DNA from: Marivita sp041725935
Lineage (GTDB): Bacteria > Pseudomonadota > Alphaproteobacteria > Rhodobacterales > Rhodobacteraceae
Assembly (NCBI GenBank): GCA_041725935.1
Contig: JBGRQD010000005.1
Location: 124,001 to 188,000, forward strand
Length of the DNA stretch: 64,000 bases
Direction: 5' to 3'
The position numbers were made by a program, and so were the translations under genes. This document shows, piece by piece, positions 8,221 to 16,545 of the stretch. Below the pieces are notes generated by a model, which was given only the letters and a program-made list of their open reading frames with translations, did no database searches and was not told the origin of the DNA. Numbering within the stretch: position 1 is the stretch's first letter; each line of letters opens with the position of its first letter.

Positions 8221-8329
8221 GTCGTCCTTATCCATTGCATAGGGGCCGCGGAGGCGTCCGCGGCGGTCAAAATCCACCGCGTCTTAGTGGGGCCATCTGG
8301 CCGGTGCAAGCGGAAATGCAGCCGTGCGA

Positions 8330-9289
8330 TCAGGCATCCGCCGGAAGCTGCGCCTCGCCGTCGTCCTGATGCCGACCGACCTCTTTTGCTGCCTCCGCGA
8401 TGACGCAGAACCCGGTGACATCCGTACCGCGATCCTGCCGGAGAACAACGTCCTCGATGGTGACCGAGCCGAACCCGGCGACCTTTAACAGATCACTGAC
8501 ATAGGTGCGCCCGTGGGCAAACCGGCGGGTCTCGCTCAGCGCCACATCGCGTCCTTCGGCCTGTTCGACAGTAAAGATCAACGTGCCGCCAGGGGCGAGG
8601 CTGGCCGCGCACCAGCCGATGATCCGTTCCAGCGCACCGAGATAGTTGAACACGTCTGACGCGACGATCAGCCCATACCGCGCGTCACTGATCGGAAGCT
8701 CTTGGATATCGCCCTTTTCGAGACGGTCATAGACCCCCTTGGCCTGCGCCTCGGATAACATCGCCTGCGACAGGTCGATCCCGGTCAGATGTCCGCAATG
8801 AGGCCGCAGAATCGGCCCGATCAGCCCTGTGCCGCATCCCAGATCGAGCCCATGGGCGACCGGCACGCCGTTCGTGCGCCGCAACGCATCGGCGATGATC
8901 TGCGGTCCTTGGTAATCCAGACCGTCCAGCAGCGACGCCTCGAAGCGGGGCGCGTATTGATCGAACAGATGTTCGACAAACGCGGGTGGCATCGTATCGC
9001 TCAGAGGCTGATCGCGCAGCAGGTCGCGGCGCAGCCCGCCCCCGAACGGATCGTCGGGCTGTACCTCGACCGCCCGGCCCCATGCCTGCGCAGCGCCCGA
9101 CAGATCGCCTGCACGTTCAAGATATTCCCCAAGGCGAAACCACCCGGCGCCCCATTTGGGGACGATCTCCAACGCTCCGCGCAACACGTCCGCCGCCGCA
9201 TCGAGATCCTCCAGATGCGCCAGAGTTTCGGCGAATTCGGCACGCCTGTCGGCATGCAGATCGCCGGATGCAAAAAGATTTGCCACCAT
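8330..9289 (-). CDS. TPR-containing SAM-dependent methyltransferase
   Basis: A 319-residue protein with a short N-terminal TPR-like region (about 1-85, helices such as FAETLAHLEDLDAAADVL and WGRAVEVQPDD). A class I methyltransferase domain follows. The SAM-binding motif I is HGLDLGCGTGLIGPIL, followed by TGIDLSQAMLSEAQAKG and the motif IV region LIVASDVFNYLG. The substrate is unknown; the TPR part suggests a protein partner or protein substrate. ATG 9289 has no strong ribosome site. The gene lies just downstream of tRNA-Leu on the same strand and could be read from the tRNA promoter if the weak hairpin between them does not terminate. Confidence 0.85.
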   Translation of the reverse strand: MVANLFASGDLHADRRAEFAETLAHLEDLDAAADVLRGALEIVPKWGAGWFRLGEYLERAGDLSGAAQAWGRAVEVQPDDPFGGGLRRDLLRDQPLSDTMPPAFVEHLFDQYAPRFEASLLDGLDYQGPQIIADALRRTNGVPVAHGLDLGCGTGLIGPILRPHCGHLTGIDLSQAMLSEAQAKGVYDRLEKGDIQELPISDARYGLIVASDVFNYLGALERIIGWCAASLAPGGTLIFTVEQAEGRDVALSETRRFAHGRTYVSDLLKVAGFGSVTIEDVVLRQDRGTDVTGFCVIAEAAKEVGRHQDDGEAQLPADA

Positions 9290-9353
9290 TTACGTCTGTC
9301 CAAAAGGCCCGCTCATTTGCCTGCTTCAACAGACCACGCGACGGGCGACACGC

Positions 9354-9373
9354 CGCACCGGTTTTCCGGTGCG
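9354..9373. repeat. Perfect hairpin between tRNA-Leu and the methyltransferase gene
   Basis: CGCACCGG, loop TTTT, CCGGTGCG. It could end the tRNA transcript on the minus strand, but no T run follows the stem, so intrinsic termination is doubtful. Confidence 0.5.
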
Positions 9374-9460
9374 CGACAGCGCGTTAGCGCCCCGCAGGCC
9401 TGTCTGTCAACGGAATTGCGGGTGTTCCGGGCTGACCGGATCAGCGCTTCGAGGATGAGG

Positions 9461-9544
9461 TGGTGCGGGTGAAGGGACTCGAACCCCCACGCCAAAGGCG
9501 CCAGAACCTAAATCTGGTGCGTCTACCAATTCCGCCACACCCGC
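9461..9544 (-). tRNA. tRNA-Leu (anticodon UAG)
   Basis: The minus strand folds as a class II tRNA. The acceptor stem is GCGGGTG with CACCCGC, and the 3' end ACCA is encoded. The D region is GGAATTGGTAGACGC, the anticodon stem CCAGA/TCTGG carries loop TTTAGGT (anticodon TAG), the variable arm is CGCCTTTGGCG, and the T arm is GGGGGTTCGAGTCCC. The long variable arm and discriminator A identify leucine. It reads CUA and probably other CUN codons. Confidence 0.97.
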
Positions 9545-9613
9545 ATTGCGCTGGTCAGTAGCAAAGCTGCTGCGGCGATGCGAGAAGAATTTTCGCGCGA
9601 AAATGCCCGGTGC

Positions 9614-9641
9614 CTAAGAATCTTCGTACGAAGATTCTTAG
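9614..9641. repeat. 28-bp perfect palindrome overlapping the nnr stop codon
   Basis: A perfect palindrome centred between 9627 and 9628 with core TCTTCGTACGAAGA. Its right half includes the nnr stop codon (9638-9640, TAA on the minus strand). It is the longest member of the TTCGTACGAA family in this window. Confidence 0.9.
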
Positions 9642-11278
9642 CGTTCGAGCGTTGAGAAAACCTTTGGAAGCATCTCGGGCAGGTCTTCGGCGATCAGGCC
9701 GGGGCCGAAGAGGCGCGCAGCCTCGCTATGCAGCCAGACCGCGGCTTCCGTCACGCAAAAGAGATCGGGCGCGGTTTCGGGGGCGGCGATCCCCGCAATC
9801 AGACCAGCCAGCACATCACCTGCGCCCGCGGTGGCCAGCCAAGGCACCGCGCGGTCGCCGGTGGCGGAGTGCACGCTCGCACCACCGCCGGGTTGCGCGA
9901 TCACCGTGTCTGCGCCCTTGAGCAGGACAATGCATCCGGCGCGGTCGGCCGCTTGCCGCACCACGTCGATCTTCGACCGGTCGCCGCGTTCAGACTGGGC
10001 GAGGTCGGGAAAGAGCCGCGCAAACTCGCCCTCGTGCGGGGTCAGTACAGTTCGCGCGTGGCACAGCGTGAACAATGCCACCGGGTCTTCCTGATGGGAA
10101 GTCAGCGCATCGGCATCAAGCACCACGGCGGCGGGTCGCTCAGCGCGCGCGCCCCTTTCGTGGGTCAGCGCGGCCTCTACCATGGCGCGGGTCTCCGGCC
10201 CCACGCCCATGCCCGGTCCCAGGCAGAACGCGCTGACGCGGTCATCGGCGATCTCGCGGAACGCATCTGCATCCGCGCAGGTGCGCAGCATCACCGCATC
10301 GAGATGGCAGGCGTTTTCCAGCACCGCATCCGGCGGGCACAGGACCGTGACCAGCCCTGCCCCGGATCGCAAGGCCGTGCGCGCGGCCATCCGTGCAGCC
10401 CCCCCGCGCCCCGGCCCTCCTGCAAGCACCATCACGTGACCATAATCATACTTGTGCCCCGTGCCGCGCAGCTTGGGGATCACGGCCTCCGGCCAGATGC
10501 TTGGAGGCAGCGCAGTCCCGGCAAAATCCGGCGAGATCAGGCGCGCCCGTTCGCTGTCCGGCTCGGTGCCGATCGCGGCACGCTCGGTCGCGTCGCCTCC
10601 GGTCAGTCCGATATCCACCACCCGAACATCGCCGCAAAGCGTCGGGCCGAGACCCAGCTTGTGACCCGCCTTGAGGCTGTGGAACGTCACGGTCAGATGG
10701 GCCGAATTGAATTCTGGCGTCGTATTTTCATCCGATCCGGGGACCATGCCGGTGTCGAGGTTCAGACCGGACGGGCAATCAATGGCCAAGCGCCGTATCG
10801 CGTCACCTCGCAGCCAGTTGCCCATCATCCGAACCTCTAGCACTGCGGCGAGCTCCTCTGGCAAAGGCCGTGTCAGCCCTGTCCCGAAGAGGGCATCGAC
10901 AAACAGGTCGGGCCGCGCGCTGCTCTTGACCGCTTCCAGATCGAAAGGCGTCACCTGCCCCATGGCCGCCCAAAGGTCATGGTTGCTCTTTGCGTCGGGC
11001 GGCAGCTTTGTCGTGTCACCGAAGAGAAAGACATCAACGTCCCAGCCGCGATCCACGAGGCGGCGGGCGATGACAAACCCGTCGCCGCCATTGTTGCCCG
11101 GTCCGCACAGGATCATCGCGCGACGCGCACCCTGCGCCAGTTCGGGCCATTTGGCGAAGGCGGCTTCGACCGCGCTGCGACCGGCGCGCTCCATCAATTG
11201 AAGGCCCGTGACCGCTCCCGACTCGATTTCGGCCTGTTCCACGGCCCGCATCTGGGCTGAAGTGAGCAATTCGGTCAC
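9638..11278 (-). CDS. nnr: Bifunctional NAD(P)H-hydrate epimerase / dehydratase (NAD(P)HX repair)
   Basis: Repairs hydrated NADH and NADPH: the N-terminal domain epimerises NAD(P)HX and the C-terminal domain dehydrates it using ADP or ATP. In the 546 residues the epimerase domain shows CGPGNNGGDGFVIAR near 55-70. The dehydratase domain shows LAGGPGRGGAARMA, LGPGMGVGPET, LTPHEGEFARLFPD, LLKGADTVI and the nucleotide-site motif GAGDVLAGLIAG. A GTG start at 11278 with AAGGGGAT upstream fits the family start (MTELLTSAQMRAVEQ). It is divergent from glnB across a 170-bp gap containing inverted repeats. Confidence 0.96.
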   Translation of the reverse strand: MTELLTSAQMRAVEQAEIESGAVTGLQLMERAGRSAVEAAFAKWPELAQGARRAMILCGPGNNGGDGFVIARRLVDRGWDVDVFLFGDTTKLPPDAKSNHDLWAAMGQVTPFDLEAVKSSARPDLFVDALFGTGLTRPLPEELAAVLEVRMMGNWLRGDAIRRLAIDCPSGLNLDTGMVPGSDENTTPEFNSAHLTVTFHSLKAGHKLGLGPTLCGDVRVVDIGLTGGDATERAAIGTEPDSERARLISPDFAGTALPPSIWPEAVIPKLRGTGHKYDYGHVMVLAGGPGRGGAARMAARTALRSGAGLVTVLCPPDAVLENACHLDAVMLRTCADADAFREIADDRVSAFCLGPGMGVGPETRAMVEAALTHERGARAERPAAVVLDADALTSHQEDPVALFTLCHARTVLTPHEGEFARLFPDLAQSERGDRSKIDVVRQAADRAGCIVLLKGADTVIAQPGGGASVHSATGDRAVPWLATAGAGDVLAGLIAGIAAPETAPDLFCVTEAAVWLHSEAARLFGPGLIAEDLPEMLPKVFSTLER

Positions 11279-11302
11279 GTCTGATCCCCTTCGCGTTTTT
11301 TA

Positions 11303-11330
11303 TGTGCATGAAATTTATGCATCTTGCACA
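11303..11330. promoter_or_regulatory. Nested inverted repeats upstream of glnB
   Basis: TGTGCA (11303-11308) pairs with TGCACA (11325-11330), and inside it TGCAT (11305-11309) pairs with ATGCA (11317-11321). The position between nnr and glnB and the TGCA half-sites suggest a nitrogen-control or related operator, but the spacing does not match the classical NtrC site, so the regulator is open. Confidence 0.45.
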
Positions 11331-11447
11331 TTTTTTAGGCGACGCTTTTCAATCCAGCCGCCCTCCCGCCTGACATTTACCCTAGCCGATTGTGGCCCTC
11401 AAACAGAAGTGGTCTGAGAACTTCAACGCAGGAGCGAGGGACCCGCC

Positions 11448-11786
11448 ATGAAAAAGATTGAAGCCATCATCAAACCCTTCAAACTCGACGAGGTGAAGGA
11501 AGCCCTTCAGGACGCAGGAATTCAGGGCCTGAGTGTCGTCGAAGTCAAAGGCTTTGGTCGCCAGAAGGGACACACGGAACTGTATCGAGGTGCAGAATAC
11601 GTGGTCGATTTCCTGCCGAAAGTGAAGATCGAGGTCGTTCTGGACGACGACCAGGTGGACGGCGCAATTGCCGCCATCGTCGATGCCGCCAAGACCGACA
11701 AGATCGGCGATGGCAAGATTTTCGTATCGCCTGTCGAGCAGGCCATCCGAATCCGCACAGGCGAATCCGGGTCCGACGCGATCTGA
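11448..11786 (+). CDS. glnB: Nitrogen regulatory protein P-II
   Basis: Trimeric signal protein that senses 2-oxoglutarate and ATP/ADP and reports nitrogen status. The 112 residues match the family exactly, with MKKIEAIIKPFKLDEVKEAL, the T-loop with the uridylylation site Tyr51 in ELYRGAEYVVDF, and GDGKIFVSPVEQAIRIRTGE. The gene sits 54 bp upstream of glnA, the standard alphaproteobacterial glnB-glnA arrangement, so this is the GlnB paralogue rather than the amtB-linked GlnK. It probably controls adenylylation of the neighbouring glutamine synthetase through GlnE and GlnD. GGAGCGAGGG precedes the ATG. Confidence 0.97.
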   Translation: MKKIEAIIKPFKLDEVKEALQDAGIQGLSVVEVKGFGRQKGHTELYRGAEYVVDFLPKVKIEVVLDDDQVDGAIAAIVDAAKTDKIGDGKIFVSPVEQAIRIRTGESGSDAI

Positions 11787-11840
11787 TCCTGCGCCCAATA
11801 CCAACCGAATACCGACCCAAACTCAGTGAAAGGGAAGAGA

Positions 11841-13247
11841 ATGAGCACTGAAGCGCTTCTCAAGATGATCAAGGACGAAGATGTCGTTTATGTCGACATC
11901 CGGTTTACCGACCCGCGCGGCAAACTGCAGCACGTGACAGTGATGTCCGACCAGGTGGATGAAGACTTCCTCGAAGAAGGCTTTATGTTCGACGGGTCGT
12001 CGATTGCAGGCTGGAAATCCATCGAAGCCTCCGACATGAAACTGATGCCCGACACGGACAGCGCGTATATCGACCCGTTCTATGCCGAAAAGACCGTGTG
12101 CGTGCATTGCTCTGTCGTGGAGCCCGACACCGGCGAACCCTACAACCGCGATCCGCGCGGCACTGCTGCCAAGGCAGAAGCCTACCTGGTGTCTTCGGGC
12201 ATCGGCGATGTGTCCTATTTTGGCCCGGAAGCCGAATTCTTCCTGTTCGACGACGTGCGCTACTCGGTTGCACCGAACAAGGTGTCCTACGAGGTCGATG
12301 CCGATCACGGCGCATGGAACACCGATACCGAGTTCGAGATGGGCAACCTGGGTCACCGTCCGACCTACAAGGGCGGCTATTTCCCGGTGAACCCGGCTGA
12401 TGACGGTCAGGACATCCGCTCCGAGATGCTGTCCACAATGAAGCGCATCGGTATGAAGGTCGACAAGCACCACCACGAAGTGGCGACCAGCCAGCACGAG
12501 CTTGGCCTGATCTTCGGATCGCTGGTCAAGCAGGCCGACGAGCTTCAGAAGTACAAGTACATCATCCATAACGTCGCACAGTCCTATGGCCGCTCGGCCA
12601 CCTTCATGCCGAAGCCGCTCAAGGGCGACAACGGCTCGGGCATGCACGTCAACATGTCGATCTGGAAAGACGGCAAGCCGCTGTTCGCTGGCGACAAATA
12701 TGCCGATCTGAGCCAGGAAGCGCTGTACTTCATTGGCGGCATCCTCAAGCATGCCAAGGCGCTGAACGCCTTCACCAACCCGTCGACCAACAGCTACAAG
12801 CGTCTGGTCCCGGGCTACGAAGCGCCCGTTCTGCGCGCCTATTCCGCACGCAACCGGTCGGGCTGCGTTCGTATCCCGTGGACAGAAAGCCCGAAGGCCA
12901 AGCGCGTCGAGGCCCGTTTCCCCGACCCCACCGCGAACCCCTACCTGTGCTTTGCGGCGCTGCTGATGGCCGGTCTTGATGGGATCACCAACAAGATCGA
13001 TCCGGGCGAAGCCATGGACAAGAACCTCTATGATCTTCCGGCGGAAGAGTTGGCGGGAATCCCGACCGTCTGCGGCAGCCTGCGTGAAGCGATCACCGAG
13101 CTGCAGGCCGATCACGAGTTCCTGCTGGCTGGCGACGTGTTCACCATGGATCAGATCGAAGGCTATATCGACCTGAAGATGGAAGAGATCGAAGCCTACG
13201 AAATGACACCGCACCCGGTGGAATTCGCAATGTATTACAGCAGCTGA
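11841..13247 (+). CDS. glnA: Glutamine synthetase type I
   Basis: Makes glutamine from glutamate, ammonia and ATP; dodecamer in the cytoplasm. The 468 residues match GSI. Visible signatures include MFDGSSIAGWKSIEASDM, the metal and glutamate site around FGPEAEFFLFD, the ATP-binding motif KPLKGDNGSGMHVNMSIW, and RNRSGCVRIP. The adenylylation Tyr397 is present in KNLYDLPAEE, so activity can be switched off by GlnE. ATG 11841 follows GGGAAGAGA. Co-transcription with glnB is likely from the 54-bp gap. A hairpin with T tract follows at 13275-13301. Confidence 0.98.
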   Translation: MSTEALLKMIKDEDVVYVDIRFTDPRGKLQHVTVMSDQVDEDFLEEGFMFDGSSIAGWKSIEASDMKLMPDTDSAYIDPFYAEKTVCVHCSVVEPDTGEPYNRDPRGTAAKAEAYLVSSGIGDVSYFGPEAEFFLFDDVRYSVAPNKVSYEVDADHGAWNTDTEFEMGNLGHRPTYKGGYFPVNPADDGQDIRSEMLSTMKRIGMKVDKHHHEVATSQHELGLIFGSLVKQADELQKYKYIIHNVAQSYGRSATFMPKPLKGDNGSGMHVNMSIWKDGKPLFAGDKYADLSQEALYFIGGILKHAKALNAFTNPSTNSYKRLVPGYEAPVLRAYSARNRSGCVRIPWTESPKAKRVEARFPDPTANPYLCFAALLMAGLDGITNKIDPGEAMDKNLYDLPAEELAGIPTVCGSLREAITELQADHEFLLAGDVFTMDQIEGYIDLKMEEIEAYEMTPHPVEFAMYYSS

Positions 13248-13274
13248 TCCGAACGATCAGAGTGCAGTTCTGGG

Positions 13275-13301
13275 AAAGGCGTCCTTCGGGGGCGCCTTTT
13301 T
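13275..13301 (+). terminator. glnA terminator
   Basis: AAAGGCG pairs with CGCCTTT around a CTTCGG-type loop, ending in a run of five T, 27 bp after the glnA stop. Confidence 0.75.
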
Positions 13302-13476
13302 CGTAATGCAGATCCGTTTTGATGACGGTGCACGTCCCCGGCGAAATCAGCACGCCTCTATATCGCGAAAGCACTGCAAGAACGGGCGGTAACGTAACGG
13401 AGACAGCCTTCCTACTTGCCCGGAACGCCTCATTTGTTAACGTTATACCAATTGTGAATTGTTGGAGTGCCTCTTG

Positions 13477-14292
13477 ATGCGTCGTTTCATTGCCGCTGCC
13501 TGCCTGTCTTTCTGTGCAGCGCTTCCCGCCTATTCGGCCGAATGTATCACCAGCAAAGGTGCGTTCGACCAGTACAAGCAAACGCTGGCCGGCCAAGCTG
13601 CGGCGGCCGGCGTCGGCCAACGCGGGCTGAGCGCGCTTCAGAATGCGCGGCTCTCGGACATCACATGGCGGTTCGAATCCAATCCGGGCAACCAGACCGG
13701 CACGCTTCAGGGTGATCCGGCGCAGTTCCTCGCCAAGCGGTCGGGCAGCACCGCCCAGAGCTTCATCAACCAGACCAGCGCCAAGATCGCGCGCAATCCG
13801 AACACGTTCGGTTCGATCGAACGCAACTACGGCGTTCCCGCGTCGATCCTTGCCACCATCTGGGGGCTGGAGACCAGCTGGGGCGGTTATCTGGGCGGCA
13901 CGTCGGTTGTCGATGGCGCGGTCACCCTGTCCTCCTATTGCCGTCGGCATCCAAGGTTCGAGCCGCACGCGATTGCAGCGCTCGACATGGTCGACAGCGG
14001 GATTCTCTCGCCAAGTACCAAGGGCGGCCCCTCCGGCGAATTGGGGCATATGCAGTTTCTTGCGGGCAATTGGCTGAGATATCGGGTCGATGGCAATGGT
14101 GACGGCCGGGCCGATCCCTACAATGCCGACGATGCTCTTGCCACGGCGGCCAACATGCTGCGCCGAAATGGCTGGCAGCCGGGACAGCCCTTTGGCGAAG
14201 GCACGCATAATTTCAACGTTTTGTCGGTCTGGAATGACAGCGGCAACTACCTGCGCGCAATCGTCTACTCTGCCCAGCGCGCGGGCGGCTAA
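13477..14292 (+). CDS. Lytic murein transglycosylase (MltB-like)
   Basis: Periplasmic enzyme that cleaves the MurNAc-GlcNAc bond of peptidoglycan without water. The 271 residues begin with a signal peptide (MRRFIAAACLSFCAALPAYS, cut after YSA). The SLT_2-type catalytic segment ATIWGLETSWGGYLGG contains the expected Glu. The later ELGHMQFLAGNWLRYRVDGN and DALATAANMLRRNGW segments are typical of this family. No lipobox Cys is visible at the signal cleavage site, so it is probably soluble rather than a lipoprotein. ATG 13477 has GGAG 10 bases upstream. It stands alone between glnA and a convergent gene, which its end overlaps by four bases. Confidence 0.92.
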   Translation: MRRFIAAACLSFCAALPAYSAECITSKGAFDQYKQTLAGQAAAAGVGQRGLSALQNARLSDITWRFESNPGNQTGTLQGDPAQFLAKRSGSTAQSFINQTSAKIARNPNTFGSIERNYGVPASILATIWGLETSWGGYLGGTSVVDGAVTLSSYCRRHPRFEPHAIAALDMVDSGILSPSTKGGPSGELGHMQFLAGNWLRYRVDGNGDGRADPYNADDALATAANMLRRNGWQPGQPFGEGTHNFNVLSVWNDSGNYLRAIVYSAQRAGG

Positions 14293-15035
14293 GCCATGTC
14301 TGCTGCGCCCGGAACATCGCTCCGGGCCAGCATGAAAGTGTGGATGGTGAACAGGACCGCATCGCTTTCGGGCAGACGCCAAAGCACCTGACGTTCGCTG
14401 CGAAGGTAGGGCGTCTTTCCCGCCTCGGTCAACGGGCGCGGTTCGGTTGCCGACCGCGGCTGGAACAGCGTCGGGTCTTCGTACCACAGCGCGTTGAACC
14501 GCCAGATCGGCAGCCCCGGACGCACCCCGTCGAACAGGCGCTGCACGCGCCGCGCGATGTCGTCGGTGTAGCTTTTGACCGGGATGTGGATATGGGTCAG
14601 CGGATGGCCGATCTTTTCGCGCAGCCGCCAGCTTGCCGGAAAGCACAGCACCGCGCCTGTCAGCACATGCTCATCGCCGCGTTTCTCCATAAGGCAGATG
14701 TCGTTTTGCAGGATATGGCCCAGCGTGCCGAACGGCTCCATGTGGTCGATCCTGACGCTCCGCCCATCCGGGCAGGTCACCTGATCGCCTGACCGCGCAA
14801 ATCCCGTCGGCAGATGCGCCAGCACCGCCTCCAGCATCTTGGTCACATTCTGCGGATCGGGACTGTCGGTGGCGATTACGTCGTCGCGACGGGTGGCGAT
14901 CAGACGCGCACGCTCGGCCATCTGCGCCGCATAGGCGTCATCCATGAGGAACCAGGGATCATCCCCCAAAGGCGCGATTCCCGGCAGCGGACGCGGTGAC
15001 AGAACATCATAGGGCAAGGAGCGTTGGAGGATCAT
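14289..15035 (-). CDS. DUF3445 protein, heme-dependent oxidative N-demethylase-like
   Basis: A 248-residue protein of the DUF3445 family, whose studied members are heme-dependent oxidative N-demethylases. Recognisable segments are the N-terminus with LPGIAPLGDDPWFLMDD, the middle part LQNDICLMEKRGDEHVLTGAVLCFPASWRLREKIG, quoted here as two adjoining family blocks, and PLTHIHIPVKSYTDDIA. Further on are WRFNALWYED and the C-terminal YLRSERQVLWRLPESDAVLF. The substrate here is unknown. The ATG at 15035 has GGAGG-like sequence just beyond. It is divergent from dddP with a 160-bp gap, so a shared regulatory region is possible. Function as demethylase is a family-level inference. Confidence 0.85.
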   Translation of the reverse strand: MILQRSLPYDVLSPRPLPGIAPLGDDPWFLMDDAYAAQMAERARLIATRRDDVIATDSPDPQNVTKMLEAVLAHLPTGFARSGDQVTCPDGRSVRIDHMEPFGTLGHILQNDICLMEKRGDEHVLTGAVLCFPASWRLREKIGHPLTHIHIPVKSYTDDIARRVQRLFDGVRPGLPIWRFNALWYEDPTLFQPRSATEPRPLTEAGKTPYLRSERQVLWRLPESDAVLFTIHTFMLARSDVPGAADMA

Positions 15036-15198
15036 GGCGCATGAGTAACCCAGTGGCTTGACCGGGGAAAGGCAGCATCGACCGGGACTATGCACGCGCA
15101 GCAACGCCAAAAGCGTCATGCCGCCCGCCGAGGCAGGTCGCAAACCGGCGCGTTTGCGGGCCGCGTCCTGTCCAGCATCGCAGGCAGGAGGCCTCGCT

Positions 15199-16545
15199 AT
15201 GAACACCCATCTCCGCGACACGCGCAAGATCGACCCAACCCGGGGCCCCACCACCGGGGACAACACGCCCAACGATCAGGACCGGGTCGAGATCGGACCG
15301 ACGCAACTGGCCTATTCGGAATGGGCCGCGGCGGGGCTGGTGCTGCCTGATCTGCAGGAGATGCGTCGCTATCGCTGGGCGCGGCTGACGCAGCACATCG
15401 TCGATCGCGACTATGCCGGGCTCTTGATGTTCGATCCTCTCAACATCCGCTACGCCACAGACAGCACCAACATGCAGCTTTGGAACACCCATAACCCGTT
15501 CCGTGCGGTGCTGCTGTGCGCTGATGGCTACATGGTGATCTGGGATTACAAGAACGCGCCCTTCCTGTCGGAATTCAACCCGCTGGTGCGCGAGGCCCGG
15601 TCAGGCGCGGACCTGTTCTATTTTGATCGCGGCGACAAGGTGGATGTGGCTGCCGACATCTTCTCGAACGAGGTGCGCGGCATTCTGGCCGAACATGCCC
15701 CCGGCAACACGCGGCTCGCAGTGGACAAGATCATGATCCACGGGCTACGCGCGCTTGAAGCGCAGGGCCTGCAGATCATGGAAGGTGAAGAGGTCACCGA
15801 AAAGGCCCGGTCGATCAAGGGACCGGACGAGATCAAGGCGATGCGCTGCTCGGTGCATGCCTGTGAGGTGGCGATGTCCGAAATGGAACGTTTTGCCCGC
15901 ACCCATGTGCCCGGCGGCACCGTGTCCGAGGATGACATCTGGGCGGTGCTGCATGCCGAGAACATCCGGCGCGGCGGCGAATGGATCGAGACGCGTCTGC
16001 TGGCCTCCGGCCCGCGCACCAATCCGTGGTTTCAGGAATGCGGCGGGCGCATCGTGCAGATGAACGAGATCGTCGCTTTTGATACAGACCTGATCGGCAG
16101 CTACGGCATCTGCACCGATGTCAGCCGCACATGGTGGATCGGTGACCGCGCCCCCCGCCCCGACATGGTCGCGGCGATGCAGCATGCGCATGAGCATATC
16201 ATGACCAACATGCAGATGCTCAAACCCGGTGTGATGATCCCAGAACTGACCGCGCAGACGCACGTTCTGCACGAGACCTACCAGGTGCAGAAATACGGCT
16301 GCCTGATGCATGGCGTGGGTCTGTGTGATGAATGGCCGCTCGTGACCTATCCCGATCACGCGGTCGCGGGCGCTTTCGACTACCCGCTCGAGGTGGGTAT
16401 GGCTCTGTGCGTGGAGGCGCTGGTCAGCCCCGAGGGTGGTGATTTCTCGATCAAGCTTGAGGATCAGGTGCTGATCACCGAGAACGGGTTTGAAAACCTG
16501 TCGAAATACCCGTTCGATGCCGCGCTGATGGGGCAAAGCCTTTAG
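15199..16545 (+). CDS. dddP: Dimethylsulfoniopropionate (DMSP) lyase DddP
   Basis: Cleaves DMSP to dimethyl sulfide and acrylate, a key step of the marine sulfur cycle. The 448 residues belong to the M24 creatinase/aminopeptidase P fold. All six metal ligands that I recall for the Roseobacter denitrificans enzyme occur at the same numbers: Asp295 and Asp297 in FDTDLIG, Asp307, His371 in LMHGVGLCDEWP, Glu406 in CVEALVS and Glu421 in KLEDQVL. Whole segments such as LMFDPLNIRYATDSTNMQLW are diagnostic of DddP rather than Xaa-Pro peptidases. ATG 15199 follows CAGGAGG. The gene stands alone, its stop overlapping a convergent phosphodiesterase gene by four bases. Confidence 0.97.
   Translation: MNTHLRDTRKIDPTRGPTTGDNTPNDQDRVEIGPTQLAYSEWAAAGLVLPDLQEMRRYRWARLTQHIVDRDYAGLLMFDPLNIRYATDSTNMQLWNTHNPFRAVLLCADGYMVIWDYKNAPFLSEFNPLVREARSGADLFYFDRGDKVDVAADIFSNEVRGILAEHAPGNTRLAVDKIMIHGLRALEAQGLQIMEGEEVTEKARSIKGPDEIKAMRCSVHACEVAMSEMERFARTHVPGGTVSEDDIWAVLHAENIRRGGEWIETRLLASGPRTNPWFQECGGRIVQMNEIVAFDTDLIGSYGICTDVSRTWWIGDRAPRPDMVAAMQHAHEHIMTNMQMLKPGVMIPELTAQTHVLHETYQVQKYGCLMHGVGLCDEWPLVTYPDHAVAGAFDYPLEVGMALCVEALVSPEGGDFSIKLEDQVLITENGFENLSKYPFDAALMGQSL

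Noticed and set aside
11379..11447. Sigma54-type promoter before glnB
   Set aside because: TGGCCCTC is present but no properly spaced TTGC element follows.
11823..13214. Minus-strand open frame of 463 codons opposite glnA
   Set aside because: Shadow of glnA with no recognisable domain.
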